Source: CAJQGY01 sp905478015
GTDB taxonomy: Bacteria; Pseudomonadota; Gammaproteobacteria; Magnimaribacterales; D2472
Assembly: GCA_943788365.1 (NCBI GenBank)
Contig: CALSPZ010000001.1
Location: 310,001-374,000 of the forward strand
Length of the DNA: 64,000 nucleotides
Reading direction: 5' to 3'
Below are positions 7,861-16,842 of this stretch, in pieces. The number at the start of each line of letters is the position of its first letter. The first letter of the stretch is position 1. The translations under genes and the position numbers were made by a program. The notes below the pieces were generated by a model that saw only the letters and a program-made list of their open reading frames with translations, ran no database searches and was not told the DNA's origin.

Positions 7861-9722
7861 ATATGCCCTTTAGTTGAATTATTTAATACTCCATCTAACA
7901 AGAGTGAGTCCGATAAACATCTAGCAAAACTCTTAAAAGTTGATTCAATTATATGATGACTATTTTTTCCAGTAGTTGTTATATGGCAATTAAAACCAAG
8001 AGTATTAACAAATGAAATAAAAAAATGTTCAAACATTTCAGTTGGAAAGTCTCCAACATATGGTTCCATTTTAGGAACTTCAAAAATAATATTTGGTCTG
8101 GAAGCCATATCTATTGATACAACTGATTTAGCTTCATCCATCACAAGAGTTTCAGAGCTTGAATATCTTTTAATATTATTTCTATTAGTTAAAGCTTTTT
8201 TAAACGCCTCACCCAGAGTGATAGCAACATCCTCTATTGTATGATGCTCATCTATTTCAATATCACCAATTGCTTCTATCATGAAATCAAACTTACCGTG
8301 TTTTGAAAACTGTTCTAGCATATGATCAAAAAACTTTATCCCTGTATTTATAGAATAAGAGCCAGTTCCATCAATATTAATATTTGTATATATCTTTGTT
8401 TCATTAGTAAACCTTGAAACAAATGATGATCTATTGGGCTTATCATCATCTAGCAACACCTGTCTTACTTTAACCGCATTGCTATGAGCGTCTAGGCCTT
8501 CAGCTTCGGCTAGAGCTATGACATGTTTGGATAGCTCATTAAAACCACTTTTTGTTGCTCTTTGTATAGTAATAGACTTTGTAAAATCTTTTACTGATAA
8601 ACCAGAATAAGTTTTAGCATAACCATTAGTCGGAAGAGTGTGATTTGAACCTGATGCATAATCACCAAATGATTCAGGGCTTAAAGAACCTAAAAAAATA
8701 GAACCAGCATTATTAATGGACGGCAATATTGATAAAAGATTATCATCTGGAATTATTAAGTGCTCTGGTGCACTGTTATTTGTAAAATTAATAAGGTCAT
8801 TAAGGTCTTCAAAATTAACTAAAATTAAATTTTGGATACTTTGTTGAAGAATTTCTTGTCTACTCAGGCGTTTTAATTGTATTTTTACTTCAGACTTAAC
8901 CATATTTAATAAGTTCTTATTCAATGACAAAAGAACTGCTCTTGAATCAATACCATGCTCAAGTTGGGAAAGCAGGTCTGCAGCAATGATTTTTACATTT
9001 TTCTCATCATTTGAAATTATAAAAACTTCACTTGGTCCAGCTGGCATATCTATACTTACATATGATGAAACGATTCTTTTAGCTTCTGTTACATATAGAT
9101 TTCCAGGACCAAATATTTTATCAACCTTTGCAACTGACTCAGTTCCATTAGCTAAGGCAAAAATAGCTTGAGAACCTCCAACTTTATAAACATTTTCTAT
9201 ATTTAATATATAGGCAATCCAAAGTATAGCTGGATCAACCTTGCCATCATTATTAGAAGGTGTACACACATATATATTTTTGCAGCCGGCTACTTTTGCT
9301 GGAATTGCCTGCATAAGCAATGAGCTAAGTAGAGGTGCTGACCCACCAGGGACATACAAACCAACTTTATCAATAGGTCTTGATTCAGACCATAGAGAAA
9401 TTCCACTTGTTGTATCTTTTGCAGGAAGTTGTAATGATTTAAATTGTCTTTTTGAATAATTTTCAATATTTGATTTTGCAACTAAGATTGCAGCTTTAAG
9501 ATCTTCCTCTATTAGGTTAGATGATTCTTCGAATTCTAATTTTGAAACTTTTAATATATCAGGAGTAAAAACATTAATTGATTTATTAACTTTTTTAATT
9601 CCAAGATCACCTTCTTCTTTAATCAAGGATTCATATTCCAATAATTTTAAGCGGTCTTTTTCAGAAAGTTCTTGAATAGAAGTTTTTAAAGAAAGGCCCT
9701 GCTGATAATTAATTATTCTCAT
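7857..9722 (-). CDS. hisD-hisB: Fused histidinol dehydrogenase-imidazoleglycerol-phosphate dehydratase (HisD-IGPD)
   Basis: One 621-residue frame joins two his enzymes. Residues 1 to about 428 are HisD, which oxidises histidinol to histidine: S-Q-L-E-H-G and L-D-A-H-S-N carry zinc ligands, A-P-E-H-L carries the catalytic Glu-His pair, and GDYASGSNHTLPT is conserved. Residues about 431-621 are imidazoleglycerol-phosphate dehydratase, with both metal motifs, H-H-T-I-E-D and H-H-I-I-E-S. Almost no linker lies between them. In the usual gammaproteobacterial order hisG-D-C-B-H-A-F-I, hisC lies between hisD and hisB, and HisB carries an N-terminal HAD phosphatase. Here hisC and the phosphatase domain are both gone. 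Each domain looks complete, so both activities are expected. The start overlaps the hisG stop (TAATG). Confidence 0.93.
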   Translation of the reverse strand: MRIINYQQGLSLKTSIQELSEKDRLKLLEYESLIKEEGDLGIKKVNKSINVFTPDILKVSKLEFEESSNLIEEDLKAAILVAKSNIENYSKRQFKSLQLPAKDTTSGISLWSESRPIDKVGLYVPGGSAPLLSSLLMQAIPAKVAGCKNIYVCTPSNNDGKVDPAILWIAYILNIENVYKVGGSQAIFALANGTESVAKVDKIFGPGNLYVTEAKRIVSSYVSIDMPAGPSEVFIISNDEKNVKIIAADLLSQLEHGIDSRAVLLSLNKNLLNMVKSEVKIQLKRLSRQEILQQSIQNLILVNFEDLNDLINFTNNSAPEHLIIPDDNLLSILPSINNAGSIFLGSLSPESFGDYASGSNHTLPTNGYAKTYSGLSVKDFTKSITIQRATKSGFNELSKHVIALAEAEGLDAHSNAVKVRQVLLDDDKPNRSSFVSRFTNETKIYTNINIDGTGSYSINTGIKFFDHMLEQFSKHGKFDFMIEAIGDIEIDEHHTIEDVAITLGEAFKKALTNRNNIKRYSSSETLVMDEAKSVVSIDMASRPNIIFEVPKMEPYVGDFPTEMFEHFFISFVNTLGFNCHITTTGKNSHHIIESTFKSFARCLSDSLLLDGVLNNSTKGHI

Positions 9723-10588
9723 TAACTTAAAACCTTTTCTACTGGAAGAACTAATATTGAAGAAGCTCCATTGTCCTTAAGCTCCTCCATTGTTTCCCAG
9801 AATACCGGTTCTTGACACAAGGAATGAATTGCAACTTTATTTTTATTCTCAAGGGGTATTATTGTTGGTGATTCAGAACCAGGCAGCAATTTGCATATTG
9901 CATCTACATTCTTTAGTTCTGAATTTAGCATTACATATTTACTTTCACGGGCATTGATTACACCCTTAATTCTATTTGTTAACTTTTTAGCTAGTTTTTC
10001 TTTGGCTGGACTAATATTCTTATTTGATATTAGCACTGCTTCAGAATCCATTATGGTTATTATTTCTTTAAGGTTATTTGCCTCTAGAGTTGCTCCTGAT
10101 GATACCAAGTCACATATGCAGTCAGATATACCAATATGAGGCATTAATTCAACTGACCCATGAATGTCTGTAACAGAAGCATTTATAGAATTATCATTCA
10201 GATAATTTTGAACAATATTTGGATAGGATGTTGCTATCTTTTTATTCTCCAAGCTTTCAAATTTATTGGTATCAGGAATTGCAAATGAAAGTCTGCACCT
10301 TGAAAAACCAAGTTTTAAAAGTGTACTTATTTTTAAAAGTTTTTTAGATAAAGTTTTTTCTATTAATTCGTTTTCACCTATTATTGCTAAATCTGCATCC
10401 CCATTATCGACTAAATTAGGAATATCATCGTCACGAACAAATAATATATCTATAGGAAATGTATTTGATTTTATAAGCAGTTTGTTATCTCTAGTTTGAA
10501 ACTTAACGCCTGACTTAGTTAATACCTTTTGACTTTCCGTTGAAAGTCTACCGCTTTTTTGTAATGCAATTGTTAACCTATCTTTCAT
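9722..10588 (-). CDS. hisG: ATP phosphoribosyltransferase, long form
   Basis: It catalyses the first and committed step of histidine synthesis: ATP + PRPP to phosphoribosyl-ATP. At 288 residues it is the long HisG_L type, with a C-terminal ACT-like regulatory domain (from about residue 215), so it needs no HisZ and should be feedback-inhibited by histidine. Seen: N-terminal RLTIALQKSGRL; D-A-D-L-A-I-I-G-E-N; I-S-D-C-I-C-D-L-V-S-S-G-A-T-L, the PRPP-binding region; and GSESPTIIPL at the start of the regulatory domain. Its ATG overlaps the stop of the TrpR-like gene (TAATG) and its stop overlaps the hisD-hisB start. Confidence 0.95.
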   Translation of the reverse strand: MKDRLTIALQKSGRLSTESQKVLTKSGVKFQTRDNKLLIKSNTFPIDILFVRDDDIPNLVDNGDADLAIIGENELIEKTLSKKLLKISTLLKLGFSRCRLSFAIPDTNKFESLENKKIATSYPNIVQNYLNDNSINASVTDIHGSVELMPHIGISDCICDLVSSGATLEANNLKEIITIMDSEAVLISNKNISPAKEKLAKKLTNRIKGVINARESKYVMLNSELKNVDAICKLLPGSESPTIIPLENKNKVAIHSLCQEPVFWETMEELKDNGASSILVLPVEKVLS

Positions 10589-10857
10589 TATTTAATCCTC
10601 ATTAGAATTTTTCTATAACCATTATTTGTTTCGCTTGATAAAAATCTTGCTACTCTTGTTACAGTGGTAGTGCTTGTTTGTAGTTTTTCAGCTATCTCTC
10701 TGTAAGATAACTTATTGTCGTTTAATGTTTGTGCTACCAGCCACCGTTCATTTAGTGCTTTTAATTCTGCAGGTGTACATAAGTCTGATAAGAATTCATT
10801 TGCCTCTTTTTTGTTTTTTAATAAAAGCAATGCATTTGTTAAGGGAAGTATTTTCAT
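10588..10857 (-). CDS. TrpR/YerC-family DNA-binding protein heading the his operon
   Basis: An 89-residue helical protein of the TrpR superfamily (YerC/YecD type). Visible are the C-T-P-A-E-L-K-A-L-N-E-R-W stretch, equivalent to the TrpR helices B-C, and a helix-turn-helix with L-S-Y-R-E-I-A-E-K-L-Q-T-S-T-T-T-V-T-R-V. It is the first gene of the his operon and shares a TAATG overlap with hisG, so it is certainly co-transcribed. A perfect inverted repeat (10867-10886) lies just in front of it. I infer an autoregulated repressor of histidine synthesis. The ligand is unknown: the family is named for TrpR, but nothing here shows tryptophan binding. Confidence 0.82.
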   Translation of the reverse strand: MKILPLTNALLLLKNKKEANEFLSDLCTPAELKALNERWLVAQTLNDNKLSYREIAEKLQTSTTTVTRVARFLSSETNNGYRKILMRIK

Positions 10858-10866
10858 GCGTGCCAG

Positions 10867-10886
10867 TGTATTACTATGCTAATACA
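10867..10886. promoter_or_regulatory. Perfect 7-bp-arm palindrome in front of the his operon (candidate operator)
   Basis: TGTATTA (10867-10873), six bases, then TAATACA (10880-10886). The repeat fills much of the 40-base gap between trmA and the TrpR-like gene, ending 10 bases before that gene's ATG. It could be the operator for the TrpR-like protein. As RNA it would form a hairpin covering the ribosome-binding region. No U-tract follows, so it is a poor terminator for trmA. Seen in sequence; function inferred. Confidence 0.45.
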
Positions 10887-10897
10887 AAGTAAAGAAA

Positions 10898-11911
10898 TTA
10901 TTTTTTTGTAATATAACTAACTAGCTCAATGTGGGGGGTATTTACAAATTGATCAAAAAACTCTAGTTTAGAAATTTTGAATCTATTTAGTAATTTTATA
11001 TCTCTTACAAATGTTTCAATATTACAAGAAATATAAATAACATTATCAAAATTATTTATAAGGTCTATGACATCCAATGTAAGTCCGGATCTAGGAGGGT
11101 CAACTAATATATGTGAAAAATTATAGTTTTGAATATTTACACCTTTTAACCTTGTGTAAATATGTCCATTTATTGCTCTCATTACCTCATCACAAGAAAG
11201 TCTTGCGTAGTTAATATTTGTTAAATTATTTTTTTCAATTGCTTTATCAAGACATTCAATAGATTTTCTATTATTTTCAGTTGCAAATACATTATCAAAT
11301 ATTCCTGCAAGAGCTATTGTGAATGTTCCACACCCACAATATAGCTCAAGAAGGTCCGCAGGCTTTTCAATCATGTCACTAACAAGATCTACCATTCGAG
11401 GTACCATAAATCTATTTGGTTGAAAAAATGTCTGATCAGTTTGAAATAATGAATACGGTTTTTTTGACTCTATAATTTCTTCAAGTAAGTTATTGGATGT
11501 TGAGAAATATTTTTTCTTACTTCGCAGAATGACTTGGATATTCAATGAGTTGCTTAATATTGTTGATTGTTCGAAAAGCTCACTATTTATTTCTTTATGA
11601 TAAATCAATGAAACCATTAAATTTAATTTATTGTTACACCGAAAATTAACCTGAAATAGTTTATGTTTTAACAGTTTATTTGTATTAACAACTTTCAAGA
11701 GTTTTGGCATTAAGCGGTTTATTGAAGGATGAGCTATATCAAAAGATTTAAGAAAAACTTTTTTTCCATTATTTATCATTGTGTAGTTATTATCTTTATA
11801 ACCAAATTCACATCTTGATCTAAACCCTGAGGATGGGCTAATGTTAAATTTTGGAATAATATTACATACTTCAGAGGCTATTTCCCCAGCTCTTATGTAT
11901 TTATCATTCAT
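10898..11911 (-). CDS. trmA: tRNA (uracil-54-C5)-methyltransferase
   Basis: It makes ribothymidine (m5U54) in the T-loop of tRNAs using SAM. The 337-residue protein has the class I methyltransferase signature LLELYCGCGTFTIALA, the substrate motif LVDPPRSGL, and the catalytic cysteine C296 in Y-I-S-C-N-I-E-T. The general base Glu is in H-I-E-L-V near the C-terminus. It lacks an N-terminal TRAM domain and an Fe-S cysteine cluster, which favours TrmA over RlmC/RlmD. It is about 30 residues shorter than E. coli TrmA. Its start overlaps the stop of a small upstream DUF2970-like gene by 4 bases (ATGA), so the two form an operon that may run on into the his genes. Confidence 0.92.
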   Translation of the reverse strand: MNDKYIRAGEIASEVCNIIPKFNISPSSGFRSRCEFGYKDNNYTMINNGKKVFLKSFDIAHPSINRLMPKLLKVVNTNKLLKHKLFQVNFRCNNKLNLMVSLIYHKEINSELFEQSTILSNSLNIQVILRSKKKYFSTSNNLLEEIIESKKPYSLFQTDQTFFQPNRFMVPRMVDLVSDMIEKPADLLELYCGCGTFTIALAGIFDNVFATENNRKSIECLDKAIEKNNLTNINYARLSCDEVMRAINGHIYTRLKGVNIQNYNFSHILVDPPRSGLTLDVIDLINNFDNVIYISCNIETFVRDIKLLNRFKISKLEFFDQFVNTPHIELVSYITKK

Positions 11912-12072
11912 AAAAAGTTCCTTGTAATCAAAATAATAATGCTAATAAACGATATGTTTAATATTAAAAAAAGGAAAATGATCTTAAAAAAATTAAGACT
12001 CTTAAGATCTTTAGTTAGATCCTCCCTATTTCTTACTCCAAGCAAGCCATATATAATTCTTTTAAACCACAT
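11908..12072 (-). CDS. Small DUF2970-like single-pass membrane protein
   Basis: A 54-residue reading frame from ATG at 12070-12072 to TGA at 11908-11910. It has an amphipathic N-terminus ending LLGVRNREDLTKDLKS and then one hydrophobic helix of about 22 residues rich in Ile, Leu and Phe. The G-V-R/Q-S/N-R-x-x-x-x-x-D pattern before a single C-terminal helix matches my memory of the DUF2970 family (55-65 residues, Proteobacteria, function unknown). Its ATGA overlap with trmA supports it as a real gene. It is divergent from nfuA, whose ATG is only 9 bases away. There is no clear Shine-Dalgarno sequence, which lowers confidence a little. Confidence 0.72.
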   Translation of the reverse strand: MWFKRIIYGLLGVRNREDLTKDLKSLNFFKIIFLFLILNISFISIIILITRNFL

Positions 12073-12081
12073 TAATCTATT

Positions 12082-12675
12082 ATGACAAAAATAATTAACA
12101 TTACTAAGACTGGAGAAGAATATTTATCTAAACTTTTAAAAGACAAGGGTGAGCCTAATTTATCAATAAGAATATTTATATCAGACCCTGGTACGCCTAA
12201 GGCAGAAACATGTCTTGCATACTGTAAAGAGGATGAGGTTATCTCAGGTGATGTTGTGATGAATCTAGATTTAATAACAGTATATGTTGATAAAAGAAGC
12301 ATTCCATTCTTAGAAGATTCTGAGGTTAATTTTGATACTGATAATTTTGGTGGACAGTTAACCATTAAAGCACCAAATGCAAGATTGCCTAACATTTCTC
12401 CAGACAGCCCCGTTGAAGATAGAATTAATTATGTTATTTATAATGAAATAAACCCTATGCTTGAATCACATGGGGGGGACGTATCTCTCTCAAGCTTTAC
12501 TGATGAGGGTGTTGCAATTCTTCAATTTGGTGGAGGCTGTCAAGGCTGTGGGATGGTTGATGTAACATTAAAAGATGGAATTGAGAAAACTTTGCTTGAA
12601 CAAGTTCCAGAGGTTAAATCAGTCAAGGACATAACTGATCACTCGATAGATGATAATGCTTTTATGAAAGCATAG
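12082..12675 (+). CDS. nfuA: Fe-S cluster carrier protein
   Basis: NfuA receives [4Fe-4S] clusters and delivers them to apo-enzymes such as aconitase, especially under stress. The N-terminal half (about 1-95) is a degenerate A-type carrier domain. The C-terminal half is the Nfu domain, with the cluster ligands in GGGCQGCGM, C153 and C156. The 197-residue length is normal (E. coli 191). It stands alone on the plus strand and ends three bases before the convergent csiV stop. Confidence 0.95.
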   Translation: MTKIINITKTGEEYLSKLLKDKGEPNLSIRIFISDPGTPKAETCLAYCKEDEVISGDVVMNLDLITVYVDKRSIPFLEDSEVNFDTDNFGGQLTIKAPNARLPNISPDSPVEDRINYVIYNEINPMLESHGGDVSLSSFTDEGVAILQFGGGCQGCGMVDVTLKDGIEKTLLEQVPEVKSVKDITDHSIDDNAFMKA

Positions 12676-12677
12676 TT

Positions 12678-13526
12678 CTAATCATCTTTACTAATATATA
12701 AAATTATTCCAAATCTCGGATGATCAAAGTAATGAACATCTTCATTAAAGACCCTCCTTTTTTCATCTATAAAAATTTTTATATCTTTCCTTTCTTGAAC
12801 TATATTTTTATCTAAATCATCACTTTTTTTAAGTTTTATGTAATCATTTTTTTTATTTAGATTTAAATTTATATCAAGTTCAATGCTTTGATCATTGCTT
12901 TCAACTAGCTCGAGATTTGAGTTTTTAATGTAAGCTTCTGTTAAGTCTGAAATCTCGGAATTTCTATTTAAATTATTACCCAGATACGCCTTAAGGTCTA
13001 CGTGAAGGAATCTTCCTCTATAGAGTTTTAGGAAAAAACCATAATTTTCTATTACATTTTCATATTCAAGAAATTTAGAATCCTTTTCATATGGAATATT
13101 TTGCTTCCATGATATTGATTCAAGTAATTTATACTTATTAGAATTTTTTAATTTATTCTCATAGTTTTTTAACTTTATTAATTTTGAATCTTTTCTAAAC
13201 CATTCTTTCGGATTAGAGATGCCTATTTTTTTAGAGGGAGTATTATTTGTATTAGTTTTTTCAATTTTTAAATTAGAAAAAATTTTAGAAAAGAATGTGT
13301 CCTTTTGTTTAATGTTAAAAGAATTTTCATTTAAATATAAATCTACTTTTCTAAACTTTAATACCTCAGCTTCAGATATTACCAACTTTGAATCAAAATT
13401 TTCATTTACTTGCGTTTCTTTGTGCTCAAAAATAATAAATTCAATATCATAAGATTCAGTGGAAATTGATGATCCAGTTGAATGAATGGCCAGGACCATT
13501 ATTAATAATTGTTTAAAGTAGATCAT
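12678..13526 (-). CDS. csiV: CsiV-like secreted protein encoded downstream of mfd
   Basis: A 282-residue protein with an N-terminal signal-like helix, YFKQLLIMVLAIHSTGSSIS. Two places resemble the CsiV family: the first strand Y-D-I-E-F-I-I-F-E-H (family: W-[FY]-D-I-E-V-I-[VL]-F) and the C-terminal Y-F-D-H-P-R-F-G-I-I-L-Y-I. CsiV is a periplasmic protein shown in Vibrio cholerae to activate the cell-wall carboxypeptidase-like system controlling csi/PBP1A activity. The middle is lysine- and asparagine-rich and poorly conserved. The gene starts inside the mfd stop region (14-base overlap), and mfd-csiV adjacency is common in Gammaproteobacteria, which supports the call. Confidence 0.72.
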   Translation of the reverse strand: MIYFKQLLIMVLAIHSTGSSISTESYDIEFIIFEHKETQVNENFDSKLVISEAEVLKFRKVDLYLNENSFNIKQKDTFFSKIFSNLKIEKTNTNNTPSKKIGISNPKEWFRKDSKLIKLKNYENKLKNSNKYKLLESISWKQNIPYEKDSKFLEYENVIENYGFFLKLYRGRFLHVDLKAYLGNNLNRNSEISDLTEAYIKNSNLELVESNDQSIELDINLNLNKKNDYIKLKKSDDLDKNIVQERKDIKIFIDEKRRVFNEDVHYFDHPRFGIILYISKDD

Positions 13527-16500
13527 CTAACAATTTTATTACTTTATCTCTTCTAATAGATCCATTAGATTCAATTAATCTAATATTAAATCTATTCTTG
13601 CTATCAAATGAGTATATAGACTGGTCAGTTTTAACTATTTCTAATAATCGTAATATAGTTTTATCAGTCACAGATTCCCCTAGCTGTATTGATGTGATCT
13701 CGCTAGAAGAAGTTAATTTTGGAATTTGCAGATCTCCTATCATTTGATTGATCGTAGCATTTTTTAAAAGGTTTTCGGTTTCAAGTGGTATTCTTCCACA
13801 AGTATCCTCTAAAAAATATTTGATCTTTTGAATGTCTATATGTGTATCAGCGTCATATATTAGTTTGTAGATCTTAAGTCTTTCAACGGTTGATGGCATA
13901 TAAACATCACTTATAAATGCAGAATCAAAAAAATTAACATCTGTTTGAATAATTTCGATATTATTTTCATCTTTTCTATTTCTTATCGCAGATTTCAACA
14001 TAGATAGATAAAGGGAAAGCCCAATTGATGATATGTGTCCGCTTTGCTTCTCACCAAGAATCTCTCCAGAACCTCTTAACTCCATATCTTCTTGTGCTAT
14101 AAAATAACCAGAACCTAGTTTTGAGAGTCTTACTATTGACTCTAATCTTTCAGATGCTAATTTTGGTATTTTTTCATCAGGTATTAAGAAATAACAATAA
14201 CCTTGCTTATTGGATCTTCCTATCCTACCTCTAAGTTGATGAAGTTGAGCTAAACCTAATTTATGAGAGTCCTCAATAATCATGGTATTAGCATTTGGAA
14301 TATCTAAACCCATCTCAACAATTGTTGTGCATATTAAAATATCAATTTCTCCAGAGCTAAATCCAGTCATGACAGTTGATATGTCTTTCTTGTTTAATTG
14401 GCCATGAGCTATTCCAATTGATATATCAGGGATCAGTGACAGAATAATCTTTTTTAGACTCTCGATTTTACTTATATTATTTTGCAAGATAAAACATTGG
14501 CCACCTCGCTGAATTTCTCTAGATATTGATTCCTTGAGGATTGTATTATCAGAAATTTTTAAAAAAGATTTAATAGACAATCTATTAACAGGAGGGCTAT
14601 TTAAGAAAGAGAAATCTTTTAAACCAGAAAAGACAAAATTCATTGTTCTGGGTATTGGAGTAGCTGACAAATAAAGTATATGTATATTATCTTGTTTTGA
14701 TTTAATAAGATCTTTTTGCTTCATTCCAAATCTATGCTCCTCATCAACAACTAAAAGTCCTGTTTGAGAGTAGTCAATTTTTTGATTAAAAATAGCATGC
14801 GTACAAATAAGAATGTCTATTTCCTTAGAATTATATTTAATTAGTAATTCTTTTCTATTTTTTAAACTTATGTGCCTATTTAAAAGTGACACATTTATCG
14901 GAAACTCTTTAAATCTATCTGTAAATGATTCAAGGTGTTGTTTTGCTAGAATGGTACTAGGACAAAGAACCACAACTTGCTTTCCTGAGTAAACGCTTAT
15001 GAATGCCGCTCTCATTGAAACCTCTGTTTTACCAAACCCTACATCACCACAAATAAGTCTATTCATAGGTTTAACTAAAGCTAAGTCTTTACGAATTTCA
15101 TCTATAGCTAATAACTGATCTTTTGTTTCGTTATATGGAAAGTATGAATTGAATTTATTAAAATCTTCATCGCTAACTCTGAGGCTCAATGAAGATGATT
15201 TAGCCCGTCTTGATTCAATATCTAAAATCTCTGCAGCATGATCATGAGCTTGTTTAATAGCTTTTTCTTTCTTTTTGGACCATTTGGTAGAAGAAATTGA
15301 ATCAAGCTCTTTATCAGTTAAGAGTCTAGATTTGTGATATTTTGAAAGCAAATTAATGTTTCGCAAAGGAACGTATAAGTTTTCATTATTTATATACCGT
15401 ATTTTTACGTATTCATTTGGAATATTATTTGTTTTTACAACCTCCAAGCCATCGTAGACTCCGAGACCATATTTTTCATGAACAACTAAATCATTTTTAG
15501 AAAAGGGATTAAGGTCAACAATATTTGAATTTGATTCTTGGTCCTCAGTACTTAAAATTTCATTTCTATTGTTAGCTTCCATATGTGCAATTAAAAGCTC
15601 ATCTTTGTAAGCCAATGATCTAATCTTAGGATGTTTTGCCAAATAAACTCCGTCGTCAAGATTTGTAATGGCATCAGCCATATCTCTAAATGGCTGTTTG
15701 ATATTTTCTTTTAATAAATTTATATCTGAAGCATTACTTGAAAGAAGAATAATTTTTTTAAAATCTTTTAAGGAATTTGATAATTGATTATTTAGCTCTT
15801 TAAAATCAAAATCATATTTGCGATAAGCATTATCTATTTTTAACTTAGGTATTGATCGCATGAATATATTCACATCGGCATCATTGTAGAAAAGATCCTT
15901 TGGGTTTATTAGGGGCCTTGAGATATCTATATTTTCATCATTAAAGCGCTGATTTATGTATTCAAAATGACTCGAATTAATCATTTCTGTTTTTATGAAC
16001 TCAAATTCTGAAAAGATATCTATGAGTGATTGAGTATTTTCAAAAAAGAATGGTAGGTATATTTCTAATCCTTCAACCTCAAGCCCATCAGAAACTTTCC
16101 TAAATATATTACAATCTCTTTCATCTTTCTTATCAAAGTATTTTCTCCAATTAGATTTAAATAATTCTATGGACGGCTTATTTCTAGGAATTAAAGAACC
16201 ATTACTAAGATTAAATGAATTGATGGATGATAAAGACGATTGTGTTTTTTCATCAAAAAACCTTATAGATTCAATTGTATTATCAAAGAATTCTATTCTG
16301 ATTGGTGACTTGTATATAGGGGTGTATAAATCAACAATACCACCTCTGTGTGCATATTCATTTGTAAATTCTACTTTGTCTTTTCTTTTGAAATTATTTG
16401 AATCAAGAATTTTTAAAAATTGTTTTATATCAATCTCATCATTTATAGAGAAAGATGCTAGGGATTTAAAATTTGATATTGGAGGAAGTCTCTCATAAAG

Positions 16501-16788
16501 GTTTTTAGTTGAAGTAATGACAATTGCCTTCTTCCCAAGCCTATTAAGAATATTAAATCTTTCTTTTATAATATTTTGAGGAGTAGAAAAGTGATCATAG
16601 GGCAGTATTTCACTTTCTGGAAAAATAAGAACTTCATCATGGTTTAAATATAATTTTAATTCATTGAATAATAATTTAGACGCTTTAACGTCATCCACAA
16701 TAACGCATATGGAGTTTTGACTTTCTTGATATTTTTTGCACAGCGTGTGTGCAAGGCTATGGTCCTGGGCTTTGGTAAATATTGTCAT
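13513..16788 (-). CDS. mfd: Transcription-repair coupling factor
   Basis: Mfd pushes stalled RNA polymerase off DNA lesions and recruits UvrA. I place the start at 16788 (1091 residues) because it gives a family-like N-terminus; the frame extends to 16863 but would then overlap the divergent acyl-CoA dehydrogenase. In order are a UvrB-homology N-terminus (about 1-330), the RNAP-interaction domain beginning NDLVVHEKYGLGVYDGL, the translocase lobes with Walker A GDVGFGKTEV and DEEHRFG and SATPIPRT motifs, a second lobe with QLRGRIGR, and the C-terminal TRCF domain. It is slightly shorter than E. coli Mfd (1148). A csiV gene follows directly. Confidence 0.96.
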   Translation of the reverse strand: MTIFTKAQDHSLAHTLCKKYQESQNSICVIVDDVKASKLLFNELKLYLNHDEVLIFPESEILPYDHFSTPQNIIKERFNILNRLGKKAIVITSTKNLYERLPPISNFKSLASFSINDEIDIKQFLKILDSNNFKRKDKVEFTNEYAHRGGIVDLYTPIYKSPIRIEFFDNTIESIRFFDEKTQSSLSSINSFNLSNGSLIPRNKPSIELFKSNWRKYFDKKDERDCNIFRKVSDGLEVEGLEIYLPFFFENTQSLIDIFSEFEFIKTEMINSSHFEYINQRFNDENIDISRPLINPKDLFYNDADVNIFMRSIPKLKIDNAYRKYDFDFKELNNQLSNSLKDFKKIILLSSNASDINLLKENIKQPFRDMADAITNLDDGVYLAKHPKIRSLAYKDELLIAHMEANNRNEILSTEDQESNSNIVDLNPFSKNDLVVHEKYGLGVYDGLEVVKTNNIPNEYVKIRYINNENLYVPLRNINLLSKYHKSRLLTDKELDSISSTKWSKKKEKAIKQAHDHAAEILDIESRRAKSSSLSLRVSDEDFNKFNSYFPYNETKDQLLAIDEIRKDLALVKPMNRLICGDVGFGKTEVSMRAAFISVYSGKQVVVLCPSTILAKQHLESFTDRFKEFPINVSLLNRHISLKNRKELLIKYNSKEIDILICTHAIFNQKIDYSQTGLLVVDEEHRFGMKQKDLIKSKQDNIHILYLSATPIPRTMNFVFSGLKDFSFLNSPPVNRLSIKSFLKISDNTILKESISREIQRGGQCFILQNNISKIESLKKIILSLIPDISIGIAHGQLNKKDISTVMTGFSSGEIDILICTTIVEMGLDIPNANTMIIEDSHKLGLAQLHQLRGRIGRSNKQGYCYFLIPDEKIPKLASERLESIVRLSKLGSGYFIAQEDMELRGSGEILGEKQSGHISSIGLSLYLSMLKSAIRNRKDENNIEIIQTDVNFFDSAFISDVYMPSTVERLKIYKLIYDADTHIDIQKIKYFLEDTCGRIPLETENLLKNATINQMIGDLQIPKLTSSSEITSIQLGESVTDKTILRLLEIVKTDQSIYSFDSKNRFNIRLIESNGSIRRDKVIKLLDDLL

Positions 16789-16842
16789 TGATTGTGTATA
16801 ATGTTCACCTATTTTATCAATCAATTTATATAAAAGGGAATT

